A stretch of 64,000 nucleotides of DNA from JAXMDS01 sp043777815 (GCA_043777815.1 JAYWHH010000009.1:124001-188000); one strand, 5' to 3'. Shown: positions 8,593 through 17,346, numbered from the stretch's first letter. Notes: generated from the sequence alone by a model not told the origin. Numbers and translations: made by a program.

Positions 8593-9310
8593 TTTTTAAA
8601 AGCTAATGCGATAATTATTCATTAAAAAATTAAAAACATGCTTAAAAACATATATTAGACTATTAAAAATAGAGTTTTTTGCAAAAAACTATGAGAGAAA
8701 GAGGTGGCTTCTATCAACATATTTCATTTATCGAACTATATAGATGCTGTCAAAGTATTTTTTATATGCCATATATTTAATTTATCGAACTATATAGATG
8801 CTGTCAAAGTATTTTTTATATGCCATTTAAACCTTTAGATTTTCGTGAGCTTAGGTTTAAAATAGAAACATATAATTTTATTATTATTTTTAAAAACAAA
8901 ATTTGGAATATATGGAGCCAGATACATAATTAATAGTTTTAAGACTTATTTAATAAGCAAAAAGTCTTTTACATTTTAGCTATTTTCGTTATAACTTCAT
9001 GATTAGAAGCAAAAAAATTAGTTGTACAGTTATTTTGATTATTTATATAATGTACATAATTCACTGAGTTTGAAATTTAGTTCGCTGGAATCGTATTTAA
9101 CTCACTGAAATAGTATATAGTTCGCTGGATTTGAAATTTAAACTCACTGAAATAGTATATAGTTCGATGGAGTCGTACTTAATTCACTGAAATAGTATAT
9201 AGTTCGCTGGAATCATATTTAACTCGCTGTAATGTACATAATTCGCTGGATTTGAAATTTAATCTCTGTTTCTTGAAATCAACTTAATGTTTACCGACTA
9301 AATTGTTTTA
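8593..9310. repeat. Gene-free stretch with a 58-base duplication and a short minisatellite
   Basis: Two distinct repeats. Near 8724-8825 a unit of about 59 bases containing TTTATCGAACTATATAGATG and TGTCAAAGTATTTTTTATAT is present twice in tandem, almost identical. From about 9057 to 9262 short units alternate between TTCGCTGGAATCGTA / TTCGCTGGATTTGAAATTTA and ACTCACTGAAATAGTATATA. Unit lengths vary (about 18-22 bases) and no unique spacers exist. The rest is AT-rich without a gene. Confidence 0.8.
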
Positions 9311-10168
9311 CTACTTTGATTTCTTAGCTGCTCTTTTATTGACTAAAATAAAGCTACTAGTTCTTTTATTAGTTCTAGTTTTCTTACCTTTAGTAGGTTT
9401 GCCCCAAGGCGTTACTGGATGTCTGCCGCCTGATGTTTTGCCCTCACCACCACCATGAGGGTGATCTACTGGGTTCATGGCAACACCTCTTACAGTTGGT
9501 CTAATCCCTAAATGTCTAGAGCGGCCAGCTTTACCTAGTTTAATTAGATTTGAATTTTCACCAGTAAGCTCTCCAATAGTTGCTCTACAATCTAGAAATA
9601 CTAATCTTTTTTCACCGGATGGAAGCTTAATCATGGCATAATTATTGCTTTTATCCATAATTTCAGAAAAACCTCCACCTGCTCTAACTAATTTGCCCCC
9701 TGCGCCAACTTTTAATTCTATATTGTGAATCTTAGTTCCAACAGGAATATAACGTAGTTTTGCACAGTTTCCTATACGAACATCCACTTCTCCTTCAGCA
9801 GAATAAACTTGAGCACCTGGCTTTAAGCCTTGAGGAGCCAAAATATAAGCATAGCTTTCATCATGAGGATACTTAATTAAAGCAATAAAACAATTTCTAT
9901 TCGGATCATATTCCAATCTTTCTACTGTAGCTTTATGATCTAAATTAGAGCTACGCTTAAAATCTACAAGCCTATATCTTTGCTTGTGTCCGCCACCTAT
10001 ATGTCTAGTAGTAATTCTACCGTAGTTATTACGACCACCAGTTTTCTTCAAACTACAAGTCAAACCTTTGTGCGGCTTTCCTTTCCAAATATTTTCCCTA
10101 ACTACACTAATTGTGCCCCTAAGAGAAGGGGTTGTAGGATTATAATTTTTCATACTAACTTTAGACAT
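9311..10168 (-). CDS. rplB: 50S ribosomal protein L2
   Basis: 285 residues, the usual size plus a slightly long N-terminus. L2 sits at the peptidyl-transferase region of the large subunit. Hallmarks are visible: GGGHKQRYR near residue 57, the C-terminal MNPVDHPHGGGEGKTSGGRHPVTPWG block with the conserved functional histidine, and GKKTRTNKRT. The striking point is context: L2 normally follows L23 and precedes S19 in the S10 operon; here it stands alone, with the MFS pump upstream and a repeat array downstream. A promoter and a GC-rich structured leader precede it. No Shine-Dalgarno is visible at the ATG. Confidence 0.98.
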   Translation of the reverse strand: MSKVSMKNYNPTTPSLRGTISVVRENIWKGKPHKGLTCSLKKTGGRNNYGRITTRHIGGGHKQRYRLVDFKRSSNLDHKATVERLEYDPNRNCFIALIKYPHDESYAYILAPQGLKPGAQVYSAEGEVDVRIGNCAKLRYIPVGTKIHNIELKVGAGGKLVRAGGGFSEIMDKSNNYAMIKLPSGEKRLVFLDCRATIGELTGENSNLIKLGKAGRSRHLGIRPTVRGVAMNPVDHPHGGGEGKTSGGRHPVTPWGKPTKGKKTRTNKRTSSFILVNKRAAKKSK

Positions 10169-10227
10169 AAAATTTAGTTTATTAGTTACTAATGTAATTG
10201 ATTTGACACTGAAATCTATTTAGATCA

Positions 10228-10294
10228 GACTATCTAGATCCCGAAAGTCACGTGTCCTGTAATCCAATCGCGCCATGAAAAGCGCTACGGGCAG
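10228..10294 (-). promoter_or_regulatory. GC-rich structured leader before rplB
   Basis: A GC-rich island in very AT-rich surroundings, within the predicted 5' leader of rplB. On the minus strand CCCG (10291-10288) can pair with CGGG (10244-10241), enclosing a hairpin with GCGC stems (10285-10282 with 10273-10270, loop of eight bases) and a further unpaired or weakly paired arm containing GGATTACAGGACACGTGAC. It could be a ribosomal-protein autoregulatory element or the relic of a structured RNA gene; it is not a canonical tRNA. Confidence 0.45.
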
Positions 10295-10303
10295 TATACT
10301 ATC

Positions 10304-10332
10304 ATATTACTATAAGTATATTTTTTTTGCAA
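10304..10332 (-). promoter_or_regulatory. Probable rplB promoter
   Basis: On the minus strand TTGCAA (10332-10327), 17-base spacer, TAATAT (10309-10304). It predicts a start near 10297 and a leader of roughly 130 bases that includes the GC-rich element. Confidence 0.5.
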
Positions 10333-10435
10333 GTCTTGAAAGTGTATTTCAATTAGATACATTGTCTAATTGCATGTTTTTAAATATATTTAAGACAAAC
10401 TTTTTAAGCATATAAAACCAATTAAACATTCATTT

Positions 10436-11611
10436 TCAATAATCATTAGATGTCTTCAGTCTCAAAACTGCTATCTTCATCACAAAAGCAATTAGTAAAA
10501 AATAAATTGGCATAATGATAATATTATCATCTCTTAAAACTGCCATAAACAAACTTACTGTAGAAGTTACAGTATAATACATAAATCCAAATAAAGAAGT
10601 GGCAGAACCAATATTCTGCGAGTATTTATTCAAAGAAATAGACATGCAGTTAGGTATAATCAAGCCTGTACTGAAAACAAATCCCGACATACAAATCACA
10701 ACTCCCAAGCTAGTTGTAAAATCGCATAATACATTATGCGTCCTTAAAGCAGCAATTAAAAGCAAGACAATCATGCTATAGAGACTTATTCTTATGCCTT
10801 TATTGATTACTATATACGGCTCTTTGGTGCGCAAAGTATTTGTTAGTCGTCCACCAAAAAACGCACTCAATCCCATTAATATATAACTTAAATTATGATA
10901 ATGTGGTTTAAAATTTAATAGATTTACAACGTAATAAGTTCCTTCACTAAAATAACTGAAGACTATTCCATTACAGCACCCAATAGTAATTGCTATAAGC
11001 CAAACCTTTTGATCAAACATAATTTGTTTAGCTGTTAAAATCAACTTATTAAAATTATTGTTATTAGTTTTTCTTACTTCTTTATAAGATATATTCATTA
11101 TTAGTGCAATAATACTAACGGATATCATTAGCAAAAAATTTAATCTCCAATTGAAATAATAATTAGCCAAATTACTCACAATTGGACCAATAGTTGGAAC
11201 AAAAGCAATCAAGCTAAACAACATTGCAAAAATTTTTGTTCTTTCTAATTGGTCACTTATCTCCCTAGTCATAACTTGTGCGATCATAATCCCACAACTA
11301 GTTCCTATTCCTTGAATAAGTTTCGATAAGCTTAGAATTTGTATATTTTCTGCCAAGCCACAGCCAATGCATCCAATAGTATAAATTAACATGCCAATAT
11401 AAATAGATTTTTTTTTACCAAATAAATCCGATATTATTCCCCAAAATATATTACTTATTGCGACAGATATAAAAAAAATAGATGAAGTAAATTCTACCAG
11501 AGATATCTTAATTCCAAAGTCTTCAGCTATAAAATTTAACGAAGGAAGATATACTGTTTCAGAAAATCTACTTAAAGAGGCCAAAATTAAGATTAAATAA
11601 ATAGGCGGCAT
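10436..11611 (-). CDS. MFS efflux transporter, Bcr/CflA-like
   Basis: 391 residues with about twelve hydrophobic spans. The loop between spans 2 and 3 carries the MFS signature as GIISDLFGKKKSIYIGM, and the region LIQGIGTSCGIMIAQVMTREISD followed by a P-x-x-G-P-I motif (FVPTIGPIVSNLANYYFNWR) is characteristic of the Bcr/CflA drug-resistance subfamily. Such pumps export small toxic compounds or amino acids with proton antiport in the inner membrane; in Rickettsiales several paralogues are common. Start at 11611 opens directly with the first span. It stands alone between rplB and a putative outer-membrane protein gene. Confidence 0.88.
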   Translation of the reverse strand: MPPIYLILILASLSRFSETVYLPSLNFIAEDFGIKISLVEFTSSIFFISVAISNIFWGIISDLFGKKKSIYIGMLIYTIGCIGCGLAENIQILSLSKLIQGIGTSCGIMIAQVMTREISDQLERTKIFAMLFSLIAFVPTIGPIVSNLANYYFNWRLNFLLMISVSIIALIMNISYKEVRKTNNNNFNKLILTAKQIMFDQKVWLIAITIGCCNGIVFSYFSEGTYYVVNLLNFKPHYHNLSYILMGLSAFFGGRLTNTLRTKEPYIVINKGIRISLYSMIVLLLIAALRTHNVLCDFTTSLGVVICMSGFVFSTGLIIPNCMSISLNKYSQNIGSATSLFGFMYYTVTSTVSLFMAVLRDDNIIIMPIYFLLIAFVMKIAVLRLKTSNDY

Positions 11612-11760
11612 GAGAAACTATGGTTTATTTACTATAAACCATTTTAATATGGCTCTAACTTTCAATGAGCATATAAATCATTTTATTTTAACTTAATGTA
11701 AATTTGCTTGATGTATAGCAATGTTTTTCTACCACTATAATAAGATATCTTGTTAAAATG

Positions 11761-12714
11761 CTACAAACAAACCTCAAATCCTAAACTATATGTTCTTGTA
11801 GCATCAATCCCATTAATTTTTTCTATCCCAACTCCAAATGAAATTGACATATTGATTGGATGTATCTTAAGCATAATTTCTTGTGTAAATTTTCTATGTT
11901 CAATTCCATCGTCATTTAGCATAGATATAGAATTTAAACCTTTAATAGCAATACTTTTAAATAAATCTATTAAATTAGTAGATTTAATTTTCTTACTATA
12001 TTCTATTTTGGTAATACTTAAAAAAGTTAATATTTCGCTATTAAAAATATAACTACTATAAGCTAATTCTGTATTTAATTTTATATGAGTCTTGCTCTTA
12101 AAAATAGTCGCATCTACATATAAGAATCTTTTAATAAAGCTACCACCAATAGATATTCCACATCCATAAAAAATTTCTTTAGGTTGTAAATCTATCATCA
12201 TTTCTGATTCTTGCTTTAGCTCTATATCAATTTTACCCCCAGTATCTAATTTAGATTTATGTATAACTTCAACAGCTGGCATTATCAAGCTAACAATTAA
12301 ATTTCGCTTATTTAATAATAAAAACTTATTTTTGAATTTGAAGATTTTTGCCCCTTCTCCTAAATAAAAATCTATCTCAGTGCTAAAGTTGGAATTTATA
12401 GGAATTTGAATAAAGCTACTAAAGCCCGCCCCATCTAAAATATGCTTAGCAAGCATTACCTCTTTAATAATTTTTGCATTTTGATTGAATTTTTTACTAG
12501 GAGAGGGAATTGATTTGTTAAATTTACTTTTTGCATCCAAAAGCTTCAATTGATCTTCAATATTTTCTTCAAATGCAAGATGAACATCTTTATAAAATGT
12601 CGTAGTGTAAAACTTGGGCTTAGATGGTATCCATGGCCCTCCTAAACTAGGACTAACTACTATAATATTTATTACAATTACACAAAACAATAATTTTAAA
12701 TAAATTAGTCTCAC
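11761..12714 (-). CDS. Putative exported, probably outer-membrane beta-barrel protein
   Basis: 317 residues; family not recognised firmly. The N-terminus has a clear signal peptide (MRLIYLKLLFCVIVINIIVV, probable cleavage near SLGG). The mature part begins GPWIPSKPKFYTTTFYK, an aromatic N-terminus like those of several alphaproteobacterial outer-membrane barrels. The rest alternates polar and hydrophobic residues in strand-like blocks (FYGCGISIGGSFIKRFLYVDATIFK; TRTYSLGFEVCL at the end), and it lacks long hydrophobic helices. A barrel of roughly ten to twelve strands is plausible. Single gene by spacing. The call rests on composition and pattern, not on a named family. Confidence 0.6.
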   Translation of the reverse strand: MRLIYLKLLFCVIVINIIVVSPSLGGPWIPSKPKFYTTTFYKDVHLAFEENIEDQLKLLDAKSKFNKSIPSPSKKFNQNAKIIKEVMLAKHILDGAGFSSFIQIPINSNFSTEIDFYLGEGAKIFKFKNKFLLLNKRNLIVSLIMPAVEVIHKSKLDTGGKIDIELKQESEMMIDLQPKEIFYGCGISIGGSFIKRFLYVDATIFKSKTHIKLNTELAYSSYIFNSEILTFLSITKIEYSKKIKSTNLIDLFKSIAIKGLNSISMLNDDGIEHRKFTQEIMLKIHPINMSISFGVGIEKINGIDATRTYSLGFEVCL

Positions 12715-12791
12715 GAGATAAGTTTAAATAATTGATAACGCCAAAATTATCATTATATTGAAGGCAAAAAGCTATAAAGATAATGAATGAT

Positions 12792-13298
12792 TTAATCCTC
12801 TGATAATAAATTTTTTAATTGCTCTTCGGAACATAAATTTAGTTCAATCGGATTACGTGGAGCAATCTCAATATCATTATGAAATTTATCTTTTATGTTT
12901 TTTATAGCAGTTTTAGTGGTTTTGAATAATTTGATTAATTTAATCAAATCAACATTAGGATAATTAACCAATACCCAACATATTCCATTTTGTTTATCAC
13001 GTCTTACTGCTAAAGATACATATTTCTTAGGAGGTTTAATTATTTTCCTCATATCGTAAAACTGATTTGGCTTCAAATCTAAATTTGGATTATTATTGCA
13101 TTTTTCAATTTCTTCTTCAGTTAATAGTCCTCGATTTACAGGATTCAATTCTTTTACATGTCGTTGAATTTCATTATCTGCTATACCCTGAACTTCTAAA
13201 ATATGTAAGTTACAAAAATTAGCTATCTGCTTAAAGGTCAATCCAGTATTTTTGACTAACCACTTCGCTGTCGCTATCGGCATTGAAATACTACTCAT
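12792..13298 (-). CDS. DUF1013 family protein (alphaproteobacterial, TrcR-like)
   Basis: 168 residues. The N-terminal half closely follows the DUF1013 family, which I know only from Alphaproteobacteria: MPIATAKWLVKNTGLTFKQIA, then NLHILEVQGIADNEI, then a LLTEEEIEKC segment. The family has been annotated as a cell-cycle transcriptional regulator (TrcR); the N-terminus looks like a helix-turn-helix. The C-terminal third (residues 120-168) is lysine-rich and less conserved. The gene stands alone. This is one of the better lineage markers in the window. Family call is firm, the regulatory role is taken from annotation of relatives. Confidence 0.85.
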   Translation of the reverse strand: MSSISMPIATAKWLVKNTGLTFKQIANFCNLHILEVQGIADNEIQRHVKELNPVNRGLLTEEEIEKCNNNPNLDLKPNQFYDMRKIIKPPKKYVSLAVRRDKQNGICWVLVNYPNVDLIKLIKLFKTTKTAIKNIKDKFHNDIEIAPRNPIELNLCSEEQLKNLLSED

Positions 13299-13508
13299 AC
13301 ATTTTTATTCTAGTGATTGTTTAATTATAACTTAAACACTTAACTAATAATTTTGAGATGTCAAATAAAAACATTTAGAGTATATTTCTTAAATTTTGGC
13401 GCTAAATAGAAACTCTGCATTCAAATTAGTAAGATACGTTATTGATTTTATAAAGATTAGTCACTCTCTTTGTTATTATTAATTTAATAAACTTAGTTAA
13501 TTGTTAAA

Positions 13509-13949
13509 ATGAAGTCTTTAAAATCTTTTATGAATATAGGAAATAGTTCAAAAAATCATGAGCTTAAACGCTCAAACGAATTAATTCGCACATCGTATTT
13601 TTGGAATAAGTATTTAGGATATGCATTATTTTTAATTCTTTCTGCATTGATTTTAAACATAATTGGTATTAGCGAAGTTTTTGCTGCTGAAGACACGACA
13701 AATTTTGAAAAAGTTGGTTGTAGAATAATAATTGGTGTTATGAAAATCAGTTCTATAATTTCGGGTGCCTTCATAATTGCCATCGGCTTTAGTGCTGCTA
13801 CTGGAAGAATAGAAGTAAAAACCGCAATTATAGTTGCTAGTGGAGTTGTAGTTATCCTTGGGGCCCCTGACATAATTAAATATATATCTGGTGAAAAAAT
13901 GACTATACAAAAAAGTTGTGAAAACAAGATTGGAGAACCGGCAAGCTAA
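13509..13949 (+). CDS. virB2: VirB2-like type IV secretion pilin subunit
   Basis: 146 residues. After a charged N-terminal tail comes a long signal-like hydrophobic segment (LGYALFLILSALILNIIGISEVFA, cleavage probable at VFA/AED), then a mature region with two hydrophobic spans flanking a short polar loop containing GR (SGAFIIAIGFSAATGRIEVKTAIIVASGVVVILGAPDII). This is the TrbC/VirB2 pattern of the extracellular pilus of type IV secretion systems. Other vir genes are not in this window, which is typical of Rickettsiales, where virB2 copies are dispersed. The N-terminal extension before the signal is longer than usual, and a later start is possible. Confidence 0.75.
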   Translation: MKSLKSFMNIGNSSKNHELKRSNELIRTSYFWNKYLGYALFLILSALILNIIGISEVFAAEDTTNFEKVGCRIIIGVMKISSIISGAFIIAIGFSAATGRIEVKTAIIVASGVVVILGAPDIIKYISGEKMTIQKSCENKIGEPAS

Positions 13950-14244
13950 CAAGCCGCAAGAACAAATTAATAACTGAGAAAAACTATATCTCAATTTTAG
14001 TTTTGTTTTATTTCGGTATAGATAAACATTATTTACTTATATTGTATATAGAAATCTTCTGTAATTAAGTTTATAATATGTAAAGTGCAACATTTTGAAT
14101 TACCTAAATTAACTCTTGTATAATGTAGATTTTAATAGGAAAATTGACCTATATTTCTAATTTAATTGGATTAGTTTAGAGTGTAATATACAGCATTTCA
14201 ATAAATAATTCATAATTGCAGTAGAGGTACAATTTAATAGAGAT

Positions 14245-15645
14245 ATGATTAACATAATCGATAGGTCTAGCTCTGATGATAGTTATCACATAGAAGACAA
14301 TTCATCAGATAATGAATTTAAAGATTCAGATCCAAAACTTAAATCTAATACCAAATTAATATCAAGTTTACAGTGTAATAAAAATCATTCTATTTCTAGT
14401 GAAGATAAGCAGCAAAGCCCTTGTAAAATTCCTCAAACTTTAGAAAATGCAGTTTTACGAGATGCAAATACTAATAAATCTAATTTTAATAGCTCTAACG
14501 TATCTCATAATCAAAAGTATGCTGTAGATATGAAATCTATGGTAGATCAAAAGTTATATGATATTGAGCATACGATACGTGATAAAACTGAAAAATATCT
14601 TGGATCTAGTGAAAATCGTAATATTTTAAATATAAAGACCTTATTAAGAAGAATATATGGATATCAAATGACACAAGCTATTTTTGCTTTTGTTGATATG
14701 GGTATGGCAGATTTTATGTTTGACTTTGAAGAGCCCATTCATTTAAAAATTATTAAAAATAAATTTAAGATTGATTATAGGGCAATTTCTAGATTATTTA
14801 CATTTTTAGTAACTGCAGAAGTTTTAGAATTTAGCAAAAATCATTGCTATAAATTGAGTGAATTAGGCAGATTGTTATCTACTAAATCTGAATTTTCAAT
14901 TGCAGGCGTTGCTAGGCTTCATGGTAGCTTAAGAACAAAATTTTATCAATCTTGGCAATATTTGCCTTGGTCATTGAAAAATAATTTACCTACAACCATG
15001 CTTAGGAACAATAGATCAATTTTTAGCGATTTAATAGTTGATCCAGAAGCATTTCATATTTTTAATGAAGGAATGGAGTCATTATTATCAATAGATAAAT
15101 CCTATATATTAAAATGGCATGATTTTTCTCAATATAAGACTATTGCAGATATAGGATCAGGCTCAGGCGGTCTACTCAAAGCAATTATGCAGCAAAATCC
15201 TGATGTATATGGGATATTTTTTCATATTTCTAGCATTGAATTAAAAAAGAAAGTTACTGAAGAAGATATATTGAGCAGATGTGAATTCATGGAAGGTAAC
15301 TTTTTAGAAACGGCGCCATTTGAAGCTGATTTATATATATTAAGACAGGTTTTACATCATTGGGATGAAGAAACTTGCCATAATATCCTATCTAATATTC
15401 ATCGTAACATGCATAAAAATTCTGTATTAATGATTATAGATAGTTTGGTTGATGAAGATGACCCTACCGCTAAGAATGTATTAAATCACAGAAATTTACA
15501 CATGTTTGTCTTGATGGATAGAGGCAGAGAAAGAACTGATAAAGATTATTTAAGAATTTGTTCACATTTATTCTTTTTTATAGAAAAGCAAGATCTTCCA
15601 TCTGAACTTTCTATCATAATAGCTATTCCCAGAGGGAAAGTCTAA
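14245..15645 (+). CDS. SAM-dependent O-methyltransferase with a long polar N-terminal extension
   Basis: 466 residues. Residues 1-110 are polar and low-complexity (Ser, Asp, Asn, Lys) with no family. From about 125 onward it matches the plant/animal-type O-methyltransferase family (acetylserotonin or caffeate type): a winged-helix dimerisation domain (IFAFVDMGMADFMFD... YRAISRLFTFLVTAEVLE... KLSELGRLLST), the SAM-binding motif ADIGSGSGGLLKAI, then ADLYILRQVLHHWDEETC with the catalytic-type His-His-Trp, and a DxLVDEDDP loop. The substrate is unknown. The gene is isolated. The N-terminal extension resembles the composition of the unknown large proteins in this window. A secreted or host-directed role is possible but not shown. 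Confidence 0.85.
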   Translation: MINIIDRSSSDDSYHIEDNSSDNEFKDSDPKLKSNTKLISSLQCNKNHSISSEDKQQSPCKIPQTLENAVLRDANTNKSNFNSSNVSHNQKYAVDMKSMVDQKLYDIEHTIRDKTEKYLGSSENRNILNIKTLLRRIYGYQMTQAIFAFVDMGMADFMFDFEEPIHLKIIKNKFKIDYRAISRLFTFLVTAEVLEFSKNHCYKLSELGRLLSTKSEFSIAGVARLHGSLRTKFYQSWQYLPWSLKNNLPTTMLRNNRSIFSDLIVDPEAFHIFNEGMESLLSIDKSYILKWHDFSQYKTIADIGSGSGGLLKAIMQQNPDVYGIFFHISSIELKKKVTEEDILSRCEFMEGNFLETAPFEADLYILRQVLHHWDEETCHNILSNIHRNMHKNSVLMIIDSLVDEDDPTAKNVLNHRNLHMFVLMDRGRERTDKDYLRICSHLFFFIEKQDLPSELSIIIAIPRGKV

Positions 15646-15649
15646 CTAT

Positions 15650-15700
15650 AAAATTGTTTAATTGACTACTTGCCCTTTAATTAAAACAATTTAAAGCTAA
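15650..15700. terminator. Possible terminator hairpin after the O-methyltransferase gene
   Basis: An imperfect inverted repeat, AAAATTGTTTAATTGAC against TTAATTAAAACAATTTA, lies just after the stop codon at 15645. There is no strong run of T, so termination is only a suggestion. Confidence 0.35.
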
Positions 15701-15739
15701 AACAATCTAATTCATTTTCATTTTTAAATCCATTATGAT

Positions 15740-15768
15740 TTGACTTTCGAAAATAAATTAGATAGAAT
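15740..15768 (+). promoter_or_regulatory. Promoter of the tRNA-Leu/tRNA-Thr unit
   Basis: TTGACT (15740-15745), 17-base spacer, TAGAAT (15763-15768), predicting a start about 24 bases before tRNA-Leu. It is one of the best consensus promoters in the window. Confidence 0.65.
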
Positions 15769-15798
15769 TAATATTGAAGCTTTTATGCTTATATAAAA

Positions 15799-15884
15799 GC
15801 CCGAGTGATGAAATGGTAGACATAACAGACTTAAAATCTGTCGGAGACAACTCCGTGCCGGTTCAAGTCCGGCCTCGGGTACCA
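15799..15884 (+). tRNA. tRNA-Leu (UAA)
   Basis: Complete class II cloverleaf with encoded CCA. The acceptor GCCCGAG pairs with CTCGGGT, the anticodon arm CAGAC-TTAAAAT-CTG gives anticodon UAA, a variable arm CGGAGACAACTCCG is present, and the T-arm is CCGGTTCAAGTCCGG. It is followed eight bases later by tRNA-Thr. Confidence 0.95.
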
Positions 15885-15892
15885 TTAATATT

Positions 15893-15964
<72 letters not shown>

Positions 15965-16021
15965 CGTTTTTTTATTCTATAGTGCTAAATTAAAATTATT
16001 TATTTGAAATTTGGTATACAC

Positions 16022-16102
16022 AAAAGACTTAAGATTTGCAGACTTAAAATCTATAGGAAGTAACTCTGCGCCGTCTTGAGTCCTGCCCATTAGTACAATT
16101 AA
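16022..16102 (+). pseudogene. Decayed copy 1 of tRNA-Leu
   Basis: Aligns with tRNA-Leu over most of its length: AAAAG at the start, GCAGACTTAAAATCTA in place of the anticodon arm, then variants of the variable arm (GGAAGTAACTCTGCGCCG) and T-arm (TCTTGAGTCCTGCCC). The acceptor and D arms no longer pair, so it cannot fold as a tRNA. Confidence 0.8.
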
Positions 16103-16103
16103 T

Positions 16104-16182
16104 GTAGAAACAGCAGACTTAAAATCTGTCGTAAGTAACTCTGTGCTGTCTTGAATTCAGGCCTCTTAACAACATTAATATT
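16104..16182 (+). pseudogene. Decayed copy 2 of tRNA-Leu
   Basis: Begins with GTAGAAACAGCAGAC and keeps a perfect anticodon stem-loop (CAGACTTAAAATCTG), then a broken variable arm and T-arm (GTCTTGAATTCAGGCCTC). The D-arm is deleted. It is followed by AACATTAATATTTCCTATG, which matches the spacer and start of tRNA-Thr in the intact pair. Confidence 0.8.
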
Positions 16183-16250
16183 TCCTATGTATATTACGTG
16201 GTAGAGCACTTCCTAAGGTTGCGGAAAAGCGCGACTAGTTCAATATTTAT
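16183..16250 (+). pseudogene. Decayed copy of tRNA-Thr
   Basis: TCCTATGTATATTACGTGGTAGAGCACTTCCTAAGG aligns with the first half of tRNA-Thr, including the D-arm remnant GTGGTAGAGC; the anticodon loop is destroyed and GACTAGTTCAAT is the remnant of the T-loop. It shows that the whole Leu-Thr pair was duplicated once. Confidence 0.75.
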
Positions 16251-16357
16251 TGACTTAATGCTTCTGTTTAATTGACTTAATGCTTACATTCAACGAACAC
16301 CAGGCTTTTTGAATTTTTTATGGTAAAATCTGATTTAAGATTTTGATTTTGAAAAAT

Positions 16358-17245
16358 ATGAATTCGGAACTATTTTTGGAAAGAAGGCGACTTATTAAAA
16401 AATGTTTTAGTTATAGAGCTATGACAGTTGTTTTGGCATTGGGACTTACTGGATTATTACTATCTAAAACCAATGAAAAAATACAAGAATTAAATTTTAT
16501 AGATGATTGTATAGTTAAAATCATAATAGATGGTGGAATCAGCCCTGAAAAAATGGATGTAAGTAAAATTGATAATTTAATAGAGCAAGATAAAATAAAA
16601 GCCATAATAGTAGAAGTTAACTCTCCTGGTGGAGAATCTGCACATAGTGAAAGAATATATTCCTCTATACGAAAACTTTCAGAAAAAAAACCAGTAGTAA
16701 CTAAAATGATGTCAGTTGCATGTTCTGGAGGTTTCATGATTGCAATGGCAGGAGATTATATTTTTGCTAGCAATACTACAATGACAGGTTCAATTGGAGT
16801 TGTATTACCTACATTCAATTTTACAGGCGTAATAGAAAAAATTGGTATTGAATCTAAAGTTTTACGCAGTGGATCAGTTAAGTATTTTCCTAATCGTTTT
16901 GAAAAAATATCACCCGAAGCTGAAGAAACTTTGCAGGAGGCACTAGTGTCTACGCACAACTTTTTTAAAGAGTTGGTTTCTAGCAGGCGCAACATCCCGT
17001 TAGAAGATCTGGAAATTTTGGCAGATGGTAGGATATATACTGGAAGACAAGCAAAAGAATTAAAGTTAATAGATGATACTTATGGCACTGAAACAGAAAT
17101 TAAAGATTGGTTAGTAAAACATAAAGGCATAGATAAAGCCTTAGAAATAAAAAATGTGGATATTTCTATTCCTGATTCTATATCTCGTATGCCTATTAAA
17201 TTTTTAGTTGATACAGCTTTAGGATATCTTGGTATCAATTTTTAA
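16358..17245 (+). CDS. sppA: Signal peptide peptidase SppA (S49 family serine protease)
   Basis: 295 residues from the ATG at 16358; an in-frame TTG lies 15 bases earlier. One N-terminal membrane span (AMTVVLALGLTGLLL) is followed by an S49 protease domain of the short bacterial type. The domain shows VNSPGGESAHSERIY, the nucleophile in ACSGGFMIAMAGD (Ser123), the MTGSIGVVLP motif and the general-base lysine in RSGSVKYFPN (Lys175), then GRIYTGRQAKELKLID. SppA degrades cleaved signal peptides in the inner membrane. Single gene between the tRNA relics and a convergent dehydratase. Confidence 0.95.
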   Translation: MNSELFLERRRLIKKCFSYRAMTVVLALGLTGLLLSKTNEKIQELNFIDDCIVKIIIDGGISPEKMDVSKIDNLIEQDKIKAIIVEVNSPGGESAHSERIYSSIRKLSEKKPVVTKMMSVACSGGFMIAMAGDYIFASNTTMTGSIGVVLPTFNFTGVIEKIGIESKVLRSGSVKYFPNRFEKISPEAEETLQEALVSTHNFFKELVSSRRNIPLEDLEILADGRIYTGRQAKELKLIDDTYGTETEIKDWLVKHKGIDKALEIKNVDISIPDSISRMPIKFLVDTALGYLGINF

Positions 17246-17346
17246 TTTTTGTTTGTTTCTTAAAGCAAACATGGTTATTAATTATTTTCGTCATAATAAC
17301 TTATTAGTTAATTCAAAATATCAAAAATTCTACTAAGAACATAAAT

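Noticed and set aside
9057..9262. Possible CRISPR array
   Set aside because: Repeat units are degenerate, vary in length and alternate without unique spacers; no cas genes in the window.
10228..10294. tRNA or SRP RNA in the GC-rich island before rplB
   Set aside because: No cloverleaf with a T-loop consensus and no SRP Alu or domain IV motif could be found; kept only as a structured leader.
16343..16358. TTG start for sppA five codons upstream
   Set aside because: The ATG at 16358 gives a normal N-terminus and there is no ribosome binding site favouring TTG.
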